Origin: Euwallacea fornicatus
Taxonomy: Eukaryota > Arthropoda > Insecta > Coleoptera > Curculionidae
Length of the DNA: 64,000 bases
Direction of reading: 5' to 3'
Assembly: GCF_040115645.1 (NCBI RefSeq)
Contig: NW_027096067.1
Span: forward strand, 1 to 64,000
Below are positions 49,240 through 62,567 of the stretch, piece after piece. The notes beneath the pieces are model-generated. The model was not told the origin of the DNA and searched no databases. It saw only the letters and a program-made list of their open reading frames with translations. The position numbers were made by a program, and so were the translations under genes. Each line of letters opens with the position of its first letter. Position 1 is the first letter of the stretch.

Positions 49240-50650
49240 CATTTGCCGAAGTTATCGAGCTTCAAATGTTGAAAAGACTCAAAAGTTCTGTGTTTGAGCA
49301 CGTAAAGTACTATTTTCTTGGAAATTCAACAAGATGCAATAATGATGTGTTGTGACATCTTAAAGATCTCGTCGAGCTGATGAATTTACCACATTGTTTA
49401 ACAAATTTGGTCCTCCTTTGCCGAAGTTATCGAGCTTCAAAGTTTGAAAAGTCTCAAAAGTTGTGTGTTTGAGCACATAATGTACTATTTTTCTTGGAAA
49501 TAAAACATGATACAATCATGATTTGTTGTGACGTCTCAAAGATCTCGTCGAGCTGATTAATTTGATACATCGTTTAAGAAATTTGGTGCTCATTTGTCGA
49601 AGTTAACGAGCTTCAAAGTTTGAATTCTTACAAAAGTTTTGTGTTTGAGCACATAAAGTACTATTTTTCTTGGAAATACATCATGATACAATCACGATTT
49701 GTTGTGACGTCTCAAAGATCTCGTGGGGCTGATTAATTTGACACTTCGTTTAAGAAATTTGGTGATCATTTGCCGAAGTTATCGAGCTTCGAAGTGTGAA
49801 ATGTTACAAAAGTTGTGTGTTTGAACACATAAAGTACAATTTTTCTTGGAAATGCAAAAAGATGCAATCATGATTTGTTGTGACGTCTCAAAGATCTCGT
49901 CGAGCTGATTAATTTGACACCTCGTTTAAAAAATTTGGTGATCATTTGTCAAAGTTAACGTGCTTCAAACTTTGAAATGTTACAAAAGTTGTGTGTTTGA
50001 ACACATAAAGTACTATTTTTCTTGGAAATGCAACAAGATGCAATCATGAATTGTAGTGACATCTTAAAGATCTCGTCAAGCTGATGAATTTGCCACTTTG
50101 TTTAACAAATTTTGTCCTCATTTGCCGAAGTTATCGAGCTTCAAAGTTTGAAAAGTCTCAAAAGTTGTGTGTTTGAGCACATAAAGTACTATTTTCGTTG
50201 AAATGCAACAAGATGCAATCATGAATTGTAGTGACATCTTAAAGATCTCGTCAAGCTGATGAATTTGCCACTTTGTTTAACAAATTTTGTCCTCATTTGC
50301 CGAAGTTATCGAGCTTCAAATTTTGAAAAGTCTCAAAAGTTCTGTGATTGAGCACGTAAAGTACTATTTTTCTTGGAAATTCAACAAGATGCAATAATGA
50401 TGTGTTGTGGCATCTTCAAAATCTCGTCGAGCTGATTAATGTGGCACTTTGTTCAACAAATTTGGTCCTCATTTGCCGAATTTATCGAGCTTCAAATTTT
50501 GAAAAGTCTCAAAAGTTGTGTGTTTGAGCACGTAAAGTACTATTTTTCTTGGAAATTCAACAAGATGCAATAATGATGTGTTGTGGCATCTTAAAGATCT
50601 CGTCGAGCTGCTTAATTTGATACTTCGTTTAAGAAACTTGGTGTTTGTTT
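49240..50650 (+). repeat. Satellite B segment duplicated at 52748-54158 (offset 3508)
   Basis: Private variants match at +3508: TTCAAATGTTGAAAAGACTC (49261 and 52769), GGTCCTCCTTTGCC, AAATAAAACATGATACAATC, ACATCATGATACAATCACG, TGCAAAAAGATGC (ending near 49863 and 53371) and GTGTTTGTTTGCC (50641 and 54149). A few point differences exist, for example AACGTGCTTC near 49947 against AACGAGCTTC. The segment carries B1-B2-B1 transitions, so the subfamily mixture was copied as a block. Confidence 0.82.
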
Positions 50651-51399
50651 GCCGAAGTTAACGAGCTTCGAAATTTGAAATGTTACAAAAGTTGTGGGTT
50701 TGAGCACATAAAGTACTATTTTTCTTGGAAATACAACAAGATGCAATCATGATTTGTTGTGACGTCTCAAAGATCTCGTGGAGTTGATTAATTTGACACT
50801 TCGTTTAAGAAATTTGGTGATCATTTGCCGAAGTTATCGAGCTTCGAAGTTTGAAATGTTACAAAAGTTGTGTGTTTGAGCACATAAAGTACTATTTTTC
50901 TTGGAAATACAACAAGATGCAATCATGACTTGTTGTGACGTCTCAAAGATCTCGTGGAGCTGCTTAATTTGATACTTCGTTTCAGAAACTTGGAGTTTGT
51001 TTGCCGAAGTTATCGAGCTTCGAAGTTTGAAATGTTACAAAAGTTGTGTGTTTGAGCACACAATGTACTATTTTTCTTGGATATGCAACAAGATGCAATC
51101 ATGATTTGTTATGACGTCTCAAAGATTTCGTGGAGCTGAGTAATTTGACACTTCGTTTAAGAAATTTGGTGATCACTTGCCGAAGTTACCGAGCTTCGAA
51201 CTTTTAAATGTTACAAAAGTTTTGTGTTTGAGCACATAAAGTACTATTTTCCTTGGAAATGCAACAAGATGCAATCATGATTTGTTGTGACGTCTCAAAC
51301 ATCTCGACGAGCTGATTACTGTGACACATCGTTTAAGAAATTTCGTGATCATTTGTCGAAGTTAACGATCTTCAAAGTTTGAAATGTTACAAAAGTTGT

Positions 51400-51780
51400 G
51401 TGTTTGAGCACATAATGTACTATTTTTCTTGGAAATAAAACATGATACAATCATGATTTGTTGTGACGTCTCAAAGATTTCGTGGAGCTGAGTAATTTGA
51501 CACTTCGTTTAAGAAATTTGGTGATCACTTGCCGAAGTTACCGAGCTTCGAACTTTTAATTCTTACAAAAGTTGTGTGTTTGAGCACATAAAGTACTATT
51601 TTTCTTGGAAATGCAACAAGATGCAATCATGATTTGTCGTGACGTCTCAAAGATCTCGTCGAGCTGATTAATTTGAAACCTCGTTTAAGAAATTTGGTGA
51701 TCATTTGTCGAAGTTATCGAGCTTCGAAGTTTGAAATGTTACAAAAGTTGTGTGTTTGAGCACATAATGTACTATTTTTC
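51400..51780 (+). repeat. Satellite B segment repeated at 54204-54584 (offset 2804)
   Basis: Both places carry AAATAAAACATGATAC, GATTTCGTGGAGCTGAGTAA, GATCACTTGCC, AAGTTACCGAGC, CTTTTAATTCTTAC, TTGTCGTGACG and TTTGAAACCTCG in the same order. Confidence 0.75.
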
Positions 51781-52747
51781 TTGGAAATGCAACAAGATGC
51801 AATCATGATTTGTTGTGACGTCTCAAATATCTCGACGAGCTGATTAATGTGACACATCGTTTAAGAAATTTGGTGATCATTTGCCGAAGTTATCGAGCTT
51901 CGAAGTTTGAAATGTTACAAAAGTTGTGTGTTTGAACACATAAAGTACAATTTTTCTTGGAAATGCAACAAGATGCAATCATGATTTGTTGTGACGTCTC
52001 AAAGATCTCGTCGAGCTGATTAATTTGACACCGCGTTTAAAAAATTTGGTGATCATTTGTCGAAGTTAACGAGCTTCAAACTTTGAAATGTTACAAAAGT
52101 TGTGTGTTTGAGCACATATTGTACTATTTTTCTTGGAAATGCAATCATGATTTGTTGTGACGTCTCAAAGGTCTCTTCGAGCTGATTAATTTGACACTTT
52201 GTTTAACAAATTTGGTCCTCATTTGCCGAGGTTATCGAGCTTCAAATTTTGAAAAGTCTGAAAAGTTGTGAGTTTGAGCACATAAAGTACTATTTTTCTT
52301 GTTAATTCAACAAGATGCAATAATGATGTGTTGTGGCATCTTCAAAATCTCGTCGAGCTGATTAATTTGACACTTTGTTTAACAAATTTGGTCCTGATTT
52401 GCCGAGGTTATCGAGCTTCAAAGTTTGAAAAGTCTCAAAAGTTGTGTGTTTGAGCACATAAAGTCCTATTTTCCTTGGAATTTCAACAAGATGCAATCAT
52501 GATGTGGTGTGACATCTTCAAAATCTCGTCGAGCTGATGAATTTGCCACTTTGTTTAACAAATTTGGTCCTCATTTGCCGAAGTTATCGAACTTCAAATT
52601 TTGAAAAGTCTCAAAAGTTGTGTGTTTGAGCACGTAAAGTACTATTTTTCTTGGAAATTCAACAAGATGCAATAATGATGTGTTGTGGCATCTTCAAAAT
52701 CTCGTCGGTCTGATTAATTTGGCACTTTGTTTAACAAATTTGGTTCT

Positions 52748-54158
52748 CATTTGCCGAAGTTATCGAGCTTCAAATGTTGAAAAGACTCAAAAGTTCTGTG
52801 TTTGAGCACGTAAAGTACTATTTTCTTGGAAATTCAACAAGATGCAATAATGATGTGTTGTGACATCTTAAAGATCTCGTCGAGCTGATGAATTTACCAC
52901 ATTGTTTAACAAATTTGGTCCTCCTTTGCCGAAGTTATCGAGCTTCAAAGTTTGAAAAGTCTCAAAAGTTGTGTGTTTGAGCACATAATGTACTATTTTT
53001 CTTGGAAATAAAACATGATACAATCATGATTTGTTGTGACGTCTCAAAGATCTCGTCGAGCTGATTAATTTGATACATCGTTTAAGAAATTTGGTGCTCA
53101 TTTGTCGAAGTTAACGAGCTTCAAAGTTTGAATTCTTACAAAAGTTTTGTGTTTGAGCACATAAAGTACTATTTTTCTTGGAAATACATCATGATACAAT
53201 CACGATTTGTTGTGACGTCTCAAAGATTTCGTGGGGCTGATTAATTTGACACTTCGTTTAAGAAATTTGGTGATCATTTGCCGAAGTTATCGAGCTTCGA
53301 AGTTTGAAATGTTACAAAAGTTGTGTGTTTGAACACATAAAGTACAATTTTTCTTGGAAATGCAAAAAGATGCAATCATGATTTGTTGTGACGTCTCAAA
53401 GATCTCGTCGAGCTGATTAATTTGACACCTCGTTTAAAACATTTGGTGATCATTTGTCAAAGTTAACGAGCTTCAAACTTTGAAATGTTACAAAAGTTGT
53501 GTGTTTGAACACATAAAGTACTATTTTTCTTGGAAATGCAACAAGATGCAATCATGAATTGTAGTGACATCTTAAAGATCTCGTCAAGCTGATGAATTTG
53601 CCACTTTGTTTAACAAATTTTGTCCTCATTTGCCGAAGTTATCGAGCTTCAAAGTTTGAAAAGTCTCAAAAGTTGTGTGATTGAGCACATAAAGTACTAT
53701 TTTCGTTGAAATGCAACAAGATGCAATCATGAATTGTAGTGACATCTTAAAGATCTCGTCAAGCTGATGAATTTGCCACTTTGTTTAACAAATTTTGTCC
53801 TCATTTGCCGAAGTTATCGAGCTTCAAATTTTGAAAAGTCTCAAAAGTTCTGTGATTGAGCACGTAAAGTACTATTTTTCTTGGAAATTCAACAAGATGC
53901 AATAATGATGTGTTGTGGCATCTTCAAAATCTCGTCGAGCTGATTAATGTGGCACTTTGTTCAACAAATTTGGTCCTCATTTGCCGAATTTATCGAGCTT
54001 CAAATTTTGAAAAGTCTCAAAAGTTGTGTGTTTGAGCACGTAAAGTACTATTTTTCTTGGAAATTCAACAAGATGCAATAATGATGTGTTGTGGCATCTT
54101 AAAGATCTCGTCGAGCTGCTTAATTTGATACTTCGTTTAAGAAACTTGGTGTTTGTTT
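52748..54158 (+). repeat. Second copy of the 3508-bp offset satellite B segment
   Basis: This segment corresponds to 49240-50650. An additional stretch from about 52193 resembles 48861 onward at an offset of 3332 bp (3508 minus one monomer), so the duplication extends left with one monomer lost or gained. Confidence 0.78.
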
Positions 54159-56699
54159 GCCGAAGTTATCGAGCTTCGAAGTTTGAAATGTTACAAAAGT
54201 TGTGTGTTTGAGCACATAATGTACTATTTTTCTTGGAAATAAAACATGATACAATCATGATTTGTTGTGACGTCTCAAAGATTTCGTGGAGCTGAGTAAT
54301 TTGACACTTCGTTTAAGAAATTTGGTGATCACTTGCCGAAGTTACCGAGCTTCGAACTTTTAATTCTTACAAAAGTTGTGTGTTTGAGCACATAAAGTAC
54401 TATTTTTCTTGGAAATGCAACAAGATGCAATCATGATTTGTCGTGACGTCTCAAAGATCTCGTCGAGCTGATTAATTTGAAACCTCGTTTAAGAAATTTG
54501 GTGATCATTTGTCGAAGTTATCGAGCTTCGAAGTTTGAAATGTTACAAAAGTTGTGTGTTTGAGCACATAATGTACTATTTTTCTTGGAAATAAAACATG
54601 ATACAATCATGATTTGTTGTGACGTCTCAAAGATCTCGACGAGCTGATTAATTTGACACCTCGTTTAAGAAATTTGGTGATCATTTGTCGAAGTTAACGA
54701 GCTTCAAACTTTGAAATGTTACAAAAGTTGTGTGTTTGAGCACATATTGTACTATTTTTCTTGGAAATACAACATGATACAATCATGATTTGTTGTGACG
54801 TCTCAAAGATCTCGACGAGCTGATTAATTTGACACCTCGTTTAAGAAATTTGGTGCTCATTTGTCGAAGTTATCGAGCTTCGAAGTTTGAAATGTTACAA
54901 AAGTTGTGTGTTTGAACACATAAAGTACAATTTTTCTTGGAAATGCAAAAAGATGCAATCATGATTTGTTGTGACGTCTCAAAGATCTCGTCGAGCTGAT
55001 TAATTTGACACCTCGTTTAAAAAATTTGGTGATCATTTGTCAAAGTTAACGAGCTTCAAACTTTGAAATGTTACAAAAGTTGTGTGTTTGAACACATAAA
55101 GTACTATTTTTCTTGGAAATGCAACAAGATGCAATCATGATTTGTTGTGACGTCTCAAACATCTCGTGGAGCTGATTAATTTGACACTTCGTTTAAGAAA
55201 TTTGGTGATCATTTGTCGAAGTTATCGAGCTTCGAAGTTTGAAATGTTCCACAAGTTGTGTGTTTGAACACATAAAGTACAATTTTTCTTGGAAATGCAA
55301 CAAGATGCAATCATGATTTGTTGTGACGTCTCAAAGAACTCGTCGAGCTGATTAATTTGATACATCGTTTAAGAAATTTGGTGATCATTTGTCGAAGTTA
55401 ACGAGTTTCAAAGTTTGAAATGTTACAAAAGTTGTGTGTTTGAGCACATAATGTACTATTTTTCTTGGAAATAAAACATGATACAATCATGATTTGTTGT
55501 GACGTCTCAAAGAACTCGACGAGCTGATTAATTTGACACCTCGTTTAAAAAATTTGGTGATCATTTGTCAAAGTTAACGAGCTTCAAACTTTGAAATGTT
55601 ACAAAAGTTGTGTGTTTGAACACATAAAGTACTATTTTTCTTGGAAATGCAACAAGATGCAATCATGATTTGTTGTGACGTCTCAAAGATCTCGTCGAGC
55701 TGATTAATTTGACACCGCGTTTAAAAAATTTGGTGATCATTTGTCGAAGTTAACGAGCTTCAAACTTTGAAATGTTACAAAAGTTGTGTGTTTGAGCACA
55801 TATTGTACTATTTTTCTTGGAAATGCAATCATGATTTGTTGTGACGTCTCAATGATCTCGACGAGCTGATTAATTTGACACCTCGTTTAAAAAATTTGGT
55901 GATCATTTGTCAAAGTTAACGAGCTTCAAACTTTGAAATGTTACAAAAGTTGTGTGTTTGAACACATAAAGTACTATTTTTCTTGGAAATGCAACAAGAT
56001 GCAATCATGATTTGTTGTGACGTCTCAAAGATCTCGTCGAGCTGATTAATTTGACACCGCGTTTAAAAAATTTGGTGATCATTTGTCGAAGTTAACGAGC
56101 TTCAAACTTTGAAATGTTACAAAAGTTGTGTGTTTGAGCACATATTGTACTATTTTTCTTGGAAATGCAATCATGATTTGTTGTGACGTCTCAATGATCT
56201 CGACAAGCTGATTAATTTGACACCTCGTTTAAAAAATTTGGTGATCATTTGTCAAAGTTAACGAGCTTCAAACTTTGAAATGTTACAAAAGTTGTGTGTT
56301 TGAACACATAAAGTACTATTTTTCTTGGAAATGCAACAAGATGCAATCATGATTTGTTGTGACGTCTCAAACATCTCGTGGAGCTGATTAATTTGTCACA
56401 TCGTTTCAGAAACTTGGAGTTTGTTTGCCGAAGTTATCGAGCTTCGAAGTTTGAAATGTTACAAAAGTTATGTGCTTGAACACATAAAGTACAATTTTTC
56501 TTGGAAATGCAACAAGATGCAATCATGATTTGTTGTGACGTCTCAAAGATCTCGTCGAGCTGATTAATTTGATACATCGTTTAAGAAATTTGGTGATCAT
56601 TTGTCGAAGTTAACGAGTTTCGAAGTTTGAAATGTTACAAAAGTTGTGTGTTTGAGCACATAATGTACTATTTTTCTTGGAAATAAAACATGATACAAT

Positions 56700-58020
56700 C
56701 ATGATTTGTTGTGACGTCTCAAAGATCTCGTCGAGCTGATTAATTTGACACCTCGTTTAAAAAATTTGGTGATCATTTGTCGAAGTTAACGAGCTTCAAA
56801 CTTTGAAATGTTACAAAAGTAGTGTGTTTGAGCACATATTGTACTATTTTTCTTGGAAATGTAATCATGATTTGTTGTGACGTCTCAAAGATCTCGTCGA
56901 GCTGATTAATTTGATACATCGTTTAAGAAATTTAGTGCTCATTTGTCGAAGTTAACGAGCTTCAAAGTTTGAATTCTTACAAAAGTTGTGTGTTTGAACA
57001 CATAAAGTACTATTTTTCTTGGAAATACAACATGTTGCAAACATGATTTGTTGTGACGTCTCAAACATCTCGTGGAGCTGATTAATTTGACACTTCGTTT
57101 AAGAAATTTGGTGATCATTTGTCGAAGTTATCGAGCTTCGAAGTTTGAAATGTTCCAAAAGTTGTGTTTTTGAACACATAAAGTACAATTTTTCTTGGAA
57201 ATGCAACAAGATGCAATCATGATTTGTTTTGACGTCTCAAACATCTCGACGAGCTGATTAATGTGACACATCGTTTAAGAAATTTGGTGATCATTTGTCG
57301 AAGTTATCGAGCTTCGAAGTTTGAAATGTTCCAAAAGTTGTGTGTTTGAACACATAAAGTACAATTTTTCTTGGAAATGCAACAAGATGCAATCATGATT
57401 TGTTGTGACGTCTCAAAGATCTCGTCGAGCTGATTAATTTGACACCTCGTTTAAAAAATTTGGTGATCATTTGTCGAAGTTAACGAGCTTCAAACTTTGA
57501 AATGTTACAAAAGTTGTGTGTTTGAGCACATATTGTACTATTTTTCTTGGAAATGCAATCATGATTTGTTGTGACGTCTCAAAGATCTCGTCCAGCTGAT
57601 TACTTTGATACATCGTTTAAGAAATTTGGTGCTCATTTGTCGAAGTTAACGAGCTTCAAAGTTTGAATTCTTACAAAAGTTGTGTGTTTGAACACATAAA
57701 GTACTATTTTTCTTGGACATAGAACATGATACAATCATGATTTGTTGTGACGTCTCAAAGATCTCGACGAGCTGATTAATTTGACACATCGTTTAAGAAA
57801 TTTGGTGATCATTTGTCGAAGTTAACGAGCTTCATACTTTGAAATGTTACTAAAGTTGTGTGTTTGAGCACATGTTGTACTATTTTTCTTGGAAATGCAA
57901 TCATGATTTGTTGTGACGTCTCAAAGATCTCGACGAGCTGATTAATTTGACACCTCGTTTAAGAAATTTGGTGATCATTTGTCGAAGTTAACGAGCTTCA
58001 AACTTTGAAATGTTACAAAA
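56700..58020 (+). repeat. Satellite B block, copy 1 of 3
   Basis: The monomer order around GGAAATGTAATCATGATT (56856), GTTGTGTTTTTGAACAC, GATTTGTTTTGACG, TTGGACATAGAACATG and GCACATGTTGTAC (57870) recurs at +2580 and again 3304 bp beyond that. Confidence 0.8.
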
Positions 58021-59263
58021 GTAGTGTGTTTGAGCACATATTGTACTATTTTTCTTGGAAATGCAATCATGATTTGTTGTGACGTCTCAAAGATCTCGTC
58101 GAGCTGATTAATTTGATACATCGTTTAAGAAATTTAGTGCTCATTTGTCGAAGTTAACGAGCTTCAAAGTTTGAATTCTTACAAAAGTTGTGTGTTTGAG
58201 CACATAAAGTACTATTTGTGTTGGAAATGCATCAAGATGCAACCATGATTTGTTGTGACGTCTCAAAGATCTCGTCGAGCTGATTAATTTGACACCTCGT
58301 TTAAAAAATTTGGTGATCATTTGTCGAAGTTAACGAGCTTCAAACTTTGAAATGTTACAAAAGTTGTGTGTTTGAGCACATATTGTACTATTTTTCTTGG
58401 AAATGCAATCATGATTTGTTGTGACGTCTCAAAGATCTCGTCCAGCTGATTAATTTGATACATCGTTTAAGAAATTTGGTGCTCATTTGTCGAAGTTAAC
58501 GAGCTTCAAAGTTTGAATTCTTACAAAAGTTGTGTGTTTGAACACATAAAGTACTATTTTTCTTGGAAATACAACATGTTGCAAACATGATTTGTTGTGA
58601 CGTCTCAAATATCTCGTGGAGCTGATTAATTTGACACATCGTTTGAGAAATTTGGTGATCATTTGTCGAAGTTATCGAGCTTCGAAGTTTGAAATGTTCC
58701 AAAAGTTGTGTTTTTGAACACATAAAGTACAATTTTTCTTGGAAATGCAACAAGATGCAATCATGATTTGTTGTGACGTCTCAAAGATCTCGTCGAGCTG
58801 ATTAATTTGACACCTCGTTTAAAAAATTTGGTGATCATTTGTCGAAGTTAACGAGCTTCAAACTTTGAAATGTTACAAAAGTTGTGTGTTTGAGCACATA
58901 TTGTACTATTTTTCTTGGAAATGCAATCATGATTTGTTGTGACGTCTCAAAGATCTCGTCCAGCTGATTAATTTGATACATCGTTTAAGAAATTTGGTGC
59001 TCATTTGTCGAAGTTAACGAGCTTCAAAGTTTGAATTCTTACAAAAGTTGTGTGTTTGAACACATAAAGTACTATTTTTCTTGGACATAGAACATGATAC
59101 AATCATGATTTGTTGTGACGTCTCAAAGATCTCGACGAGCTGATTAATTTGACACATCGTTTGAGAAATTTGGTGATCATTTGTCGAAGTTAACGAGCTT
59201 CATACTTTGAAATGTTACTAAAGTTGTGTGTTTGAGCACATAAAGTACAATTTTTCTTGGAAA

Positions 59264-60696
59264 TGCAACAAGATGCAATCATGATTTGTTGTGACGTCTC
59301 AAAGATCTCGTCGAGCTGATTAATTTGACACCTCGTTTAAAAAATTTGGTGATCATTTGTCGAAGTTAACGAGCTTCAAACTTTGAAATGTTACAAAAGT
59401 AGTGTGTTTGAGCACATATTGTACTATTTTTCTTGGAAATGTAATCATGATTTGTTGTGACGTCTCAAAGATCTCGTCGAGCTGATTAATTTGATACATC
59501 GTTTAAGAAATTTAGTGCTCATTTGTCGAAGTTAACGAGCTTCAAAGTTTGAATTCTTACAAAAGTTGTGTGTTTGAACACATAAAGTACTATTTTTCTT
59601 GGAAATACAACATGTTGCAAACATGATTTGTTGTGACGTCTCAAACATCTCGTGGAGCTGATTAATTTGACACTTCGTTTAAGAAATTTGGTGATCATTT
59701 GTCGAAGTTATCGAGCTTCGAAGTTTGAAATGTTCCAAAAGTTGTGTTTTTGAACACATAAAGTACAATTTTTCTTGGAAATGCAACAAGATGCAATCAT
59801 GATTTGTTTTGACGTCTCAAACATCTCGACGAGCTGATTAATGTGACACATCGTTTAAGAAATTTGGTGATCATTTGTCGAAGTTATCGAGCTTCGAAGT
59901 TTGAAATGTTCCAAAAGTTGTGTGTTTGAACACATAAAGTACAATTTTTCTTGGAAATGCAACAAGATGCAATCATGATTTGTTGTGACGTCTCAAAGAT
60001 CTCGTCGAGCTGATTAATTTGACACCTCGTTTAAAAAATTTGGTGATCATTTGTCGAAGTTAACGAGCTTCAAACTTTGAAATGTTACAAAAGTTGTGTG
60101 TTTGAGCACATATTGTACTATTTTTCTTGGAAATGCAATCATGATTTGTTGTGACGTCTCAAAGATCTCGTCCAGCTGATTAATTTGATACATCGTTTAA
60201 GAAATTTGGTGCTCATTTGTCGAAGTTAACGAGCTTCAAAGTTTGAATTCTTACAAAAGTTGTGTGTTTGAACACATAAAGTACTATTTTTCTTGGACAT
60301 AGAACATGATACAATCATGATTTGTTGTGACGTCTCAAAGATCTCGACGAGCTGATTAATTTGACACATCGTTTAAGAAATTTGGTGATCATTTGTCGAA
60401 GTTAACGAGCTTCATACTTTGAAATGTTACTAAAGTTGTGTGTTTGAGCACATGTTGTACTATTTTTCTTGGAAATGCAATCATGATTTGTTGTGACGTC
60501 TCAAAGATCTCGACGAGCTGATTAATTTGACACCTCGTTTAAGAAATTTGGTGATCATTTGTCGAAGTTAACGAGCTTCAAACTTTGAAATGTTACAAAA
60601 GTTGTGTGTTTGAGCACATATTGTACTATTTTTCTTGGAAATGCAAGAAGATGCAATCATGATTTGTTGTGACGTCTCAAAGATCTCGTCGAGCTG
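59264..60696 (+). repeat. Satellite B block, copy 2 of 3
   Basis: Matches 56700-58020 at -2580 over the shared part and 62568-64000 at +3304 over its whole length. It is distinguished from copy 1 by ending in a GGAAATGCAAGAAGATGC monomer (near 60637), which copy 3 shares. Confidence 0.83.
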
Positions 60697-62567
60697 ATTA
60701 ATTTGACACATCGTTTAAGAAATTTGGTGATCATTTGTCGAAGTTATCGAGCTTCCAAGTTTGAAATGTTACAAAAGTTGTGTGTTTGAGCACATAAAGT
60801 ACTATTTTTCTTGGAAATACAACAAGATGCAATCATGATTTGTTGTGACGTCTCAAAGATCTCGTGGAGCTGATAAATTTGACACTTCGTTTAAGAAATT
60901 TGGTGATCATTTGCCGAAGTTATCGAGCTTCTAAGTTTGAAATGTTCCAATAGTTGTGTGTTTGAGCACATAAAGTACTATTTTTCTTGGAAATACAACA
61001 AGATGCAATCATGATGTGTTGTGACATCTTCAAAATCTCGTCGAGCTGATTAATGTGACACTTTGTTTAACAAATTTGGTTCTCATTTGCCGAAGTTATC
61101 GAGCTTCAAAGTTTGAAAAGTCATAAAAGTTGTGTGTTTGAGCATATAAAGTACTATTTGTCTTGGAAATTCATCAAGATGCAATCATGATTTGTTGTGA
61201 CGTCTCAAAGATCTCGTCGAGCTGATTAATTTGACACATCGTTTAAGAAATTTGGTGATCATTTGTCGAAGTTATCGAGCTTCCAAGTTTGAAATGTTAC
61301 AAAAGTTATGTGTTTGAGCACATAAAATACTATTTTTCTTGGAAATACAACATGTTGCAAACATGGTTTGTTGTGACGTCTCAAACATCTCGTGGAGCTG
61401 ATTAATGTGACACTTCGTTTAAGAAACTTTAAGTTTGTTTGCCGAAGTTATCGAGCTTCGAAATTTGAAATGTTCCAAAAGTTGTGTGTTTGAGCACATA
61501 AAGTACTATTTTTCTTGGAAATACAACATGTTGCAAACATGGTTTGTTGTGACGTCTCAAACATCTCGTGGAGCTGATTAATTTGACACTTCGTTTAAGA
61601 AACTTTAAGTTTGTTTGCCGAAGTTATCGAGCTTCGAAATTTGAAATGTTACAAAAGTTATGTGTTTGAGCACATAAAGTACTATTTTTCTTGGAAATGC
61701 AACAAGATGCAATCATGATTTGTTGTGACGTCTCAAAGATCTCGTCGAGCTGATTAATTTGACACCTCGTTTAAAAAATTTGGTGATCATTTGTCGAAGT
61801 TAACGAGCTTCAAACTTTGAAATGTTACAAAAGTTGTGTGTTTGAGCACATATTGTACTATTTTTCTTGGAAATGCAATCATGATTTGTTGTGACGTCTC
61901 AAAGATCTCGTCCAGCTGATTAATTTGATACATCGTTTAAGAAATTTGGTGCTCATTTGTCGAAGTTAACGAGCTTCAAAGTTTGAATTCTTACAAAAGT
62001 TGTGTGTTTGAACACATAAAGTACTATTTTTCTTGGACATAGAACATGATACAATCATGATTTGTTGTGACGTCTCAAAGATCTCGACGAGCTGATTAAT
62101 TTGACACATCGTTTGAGAAATTTGGTGATCATTTGTCGAAGTTAACGAGCTTCATACTTTGAAATGTTACTAAAGTTGTGTGTTTGAGCACATAAAGTAC
62201 AATTTTTCTTGGAAATGCAACAAGATGCAATCATGATTTGTTGTGACGTCTCAAAGATCTCGTCGAGCTGATTAATTTGACACCTCGTTTAAAAAATTTG
62301 GTGATCATTTGTCGAAGTTAACGAGCTTCAAACTTTGAAATGTTACAAAAGTTGTGTGTTTGAGCACATATTGTACTATTTTTCTTGGAAATACAACATG
62401 TTGCAAACATGGTTTGTTGTGACGTCTCAAACATCTCGTGGAGCTGATTAATTTGACACTTCGTTTAAGAAACTTTAAGTTTGTTTGCCGAAGTTATCGA
62501 GCTTCGAAATTTGAAATGTTACAAAAGTTATGTGTTTGAGCACATAAAGTACTATTTTTCTTGGAAA

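Noticed and set aside
58496..58753. 85-codon minus-strand ORF in satellite B
   Set aside because: Spans one and a half monomers and repeats itself internally; equivalent copies are broken by stops.
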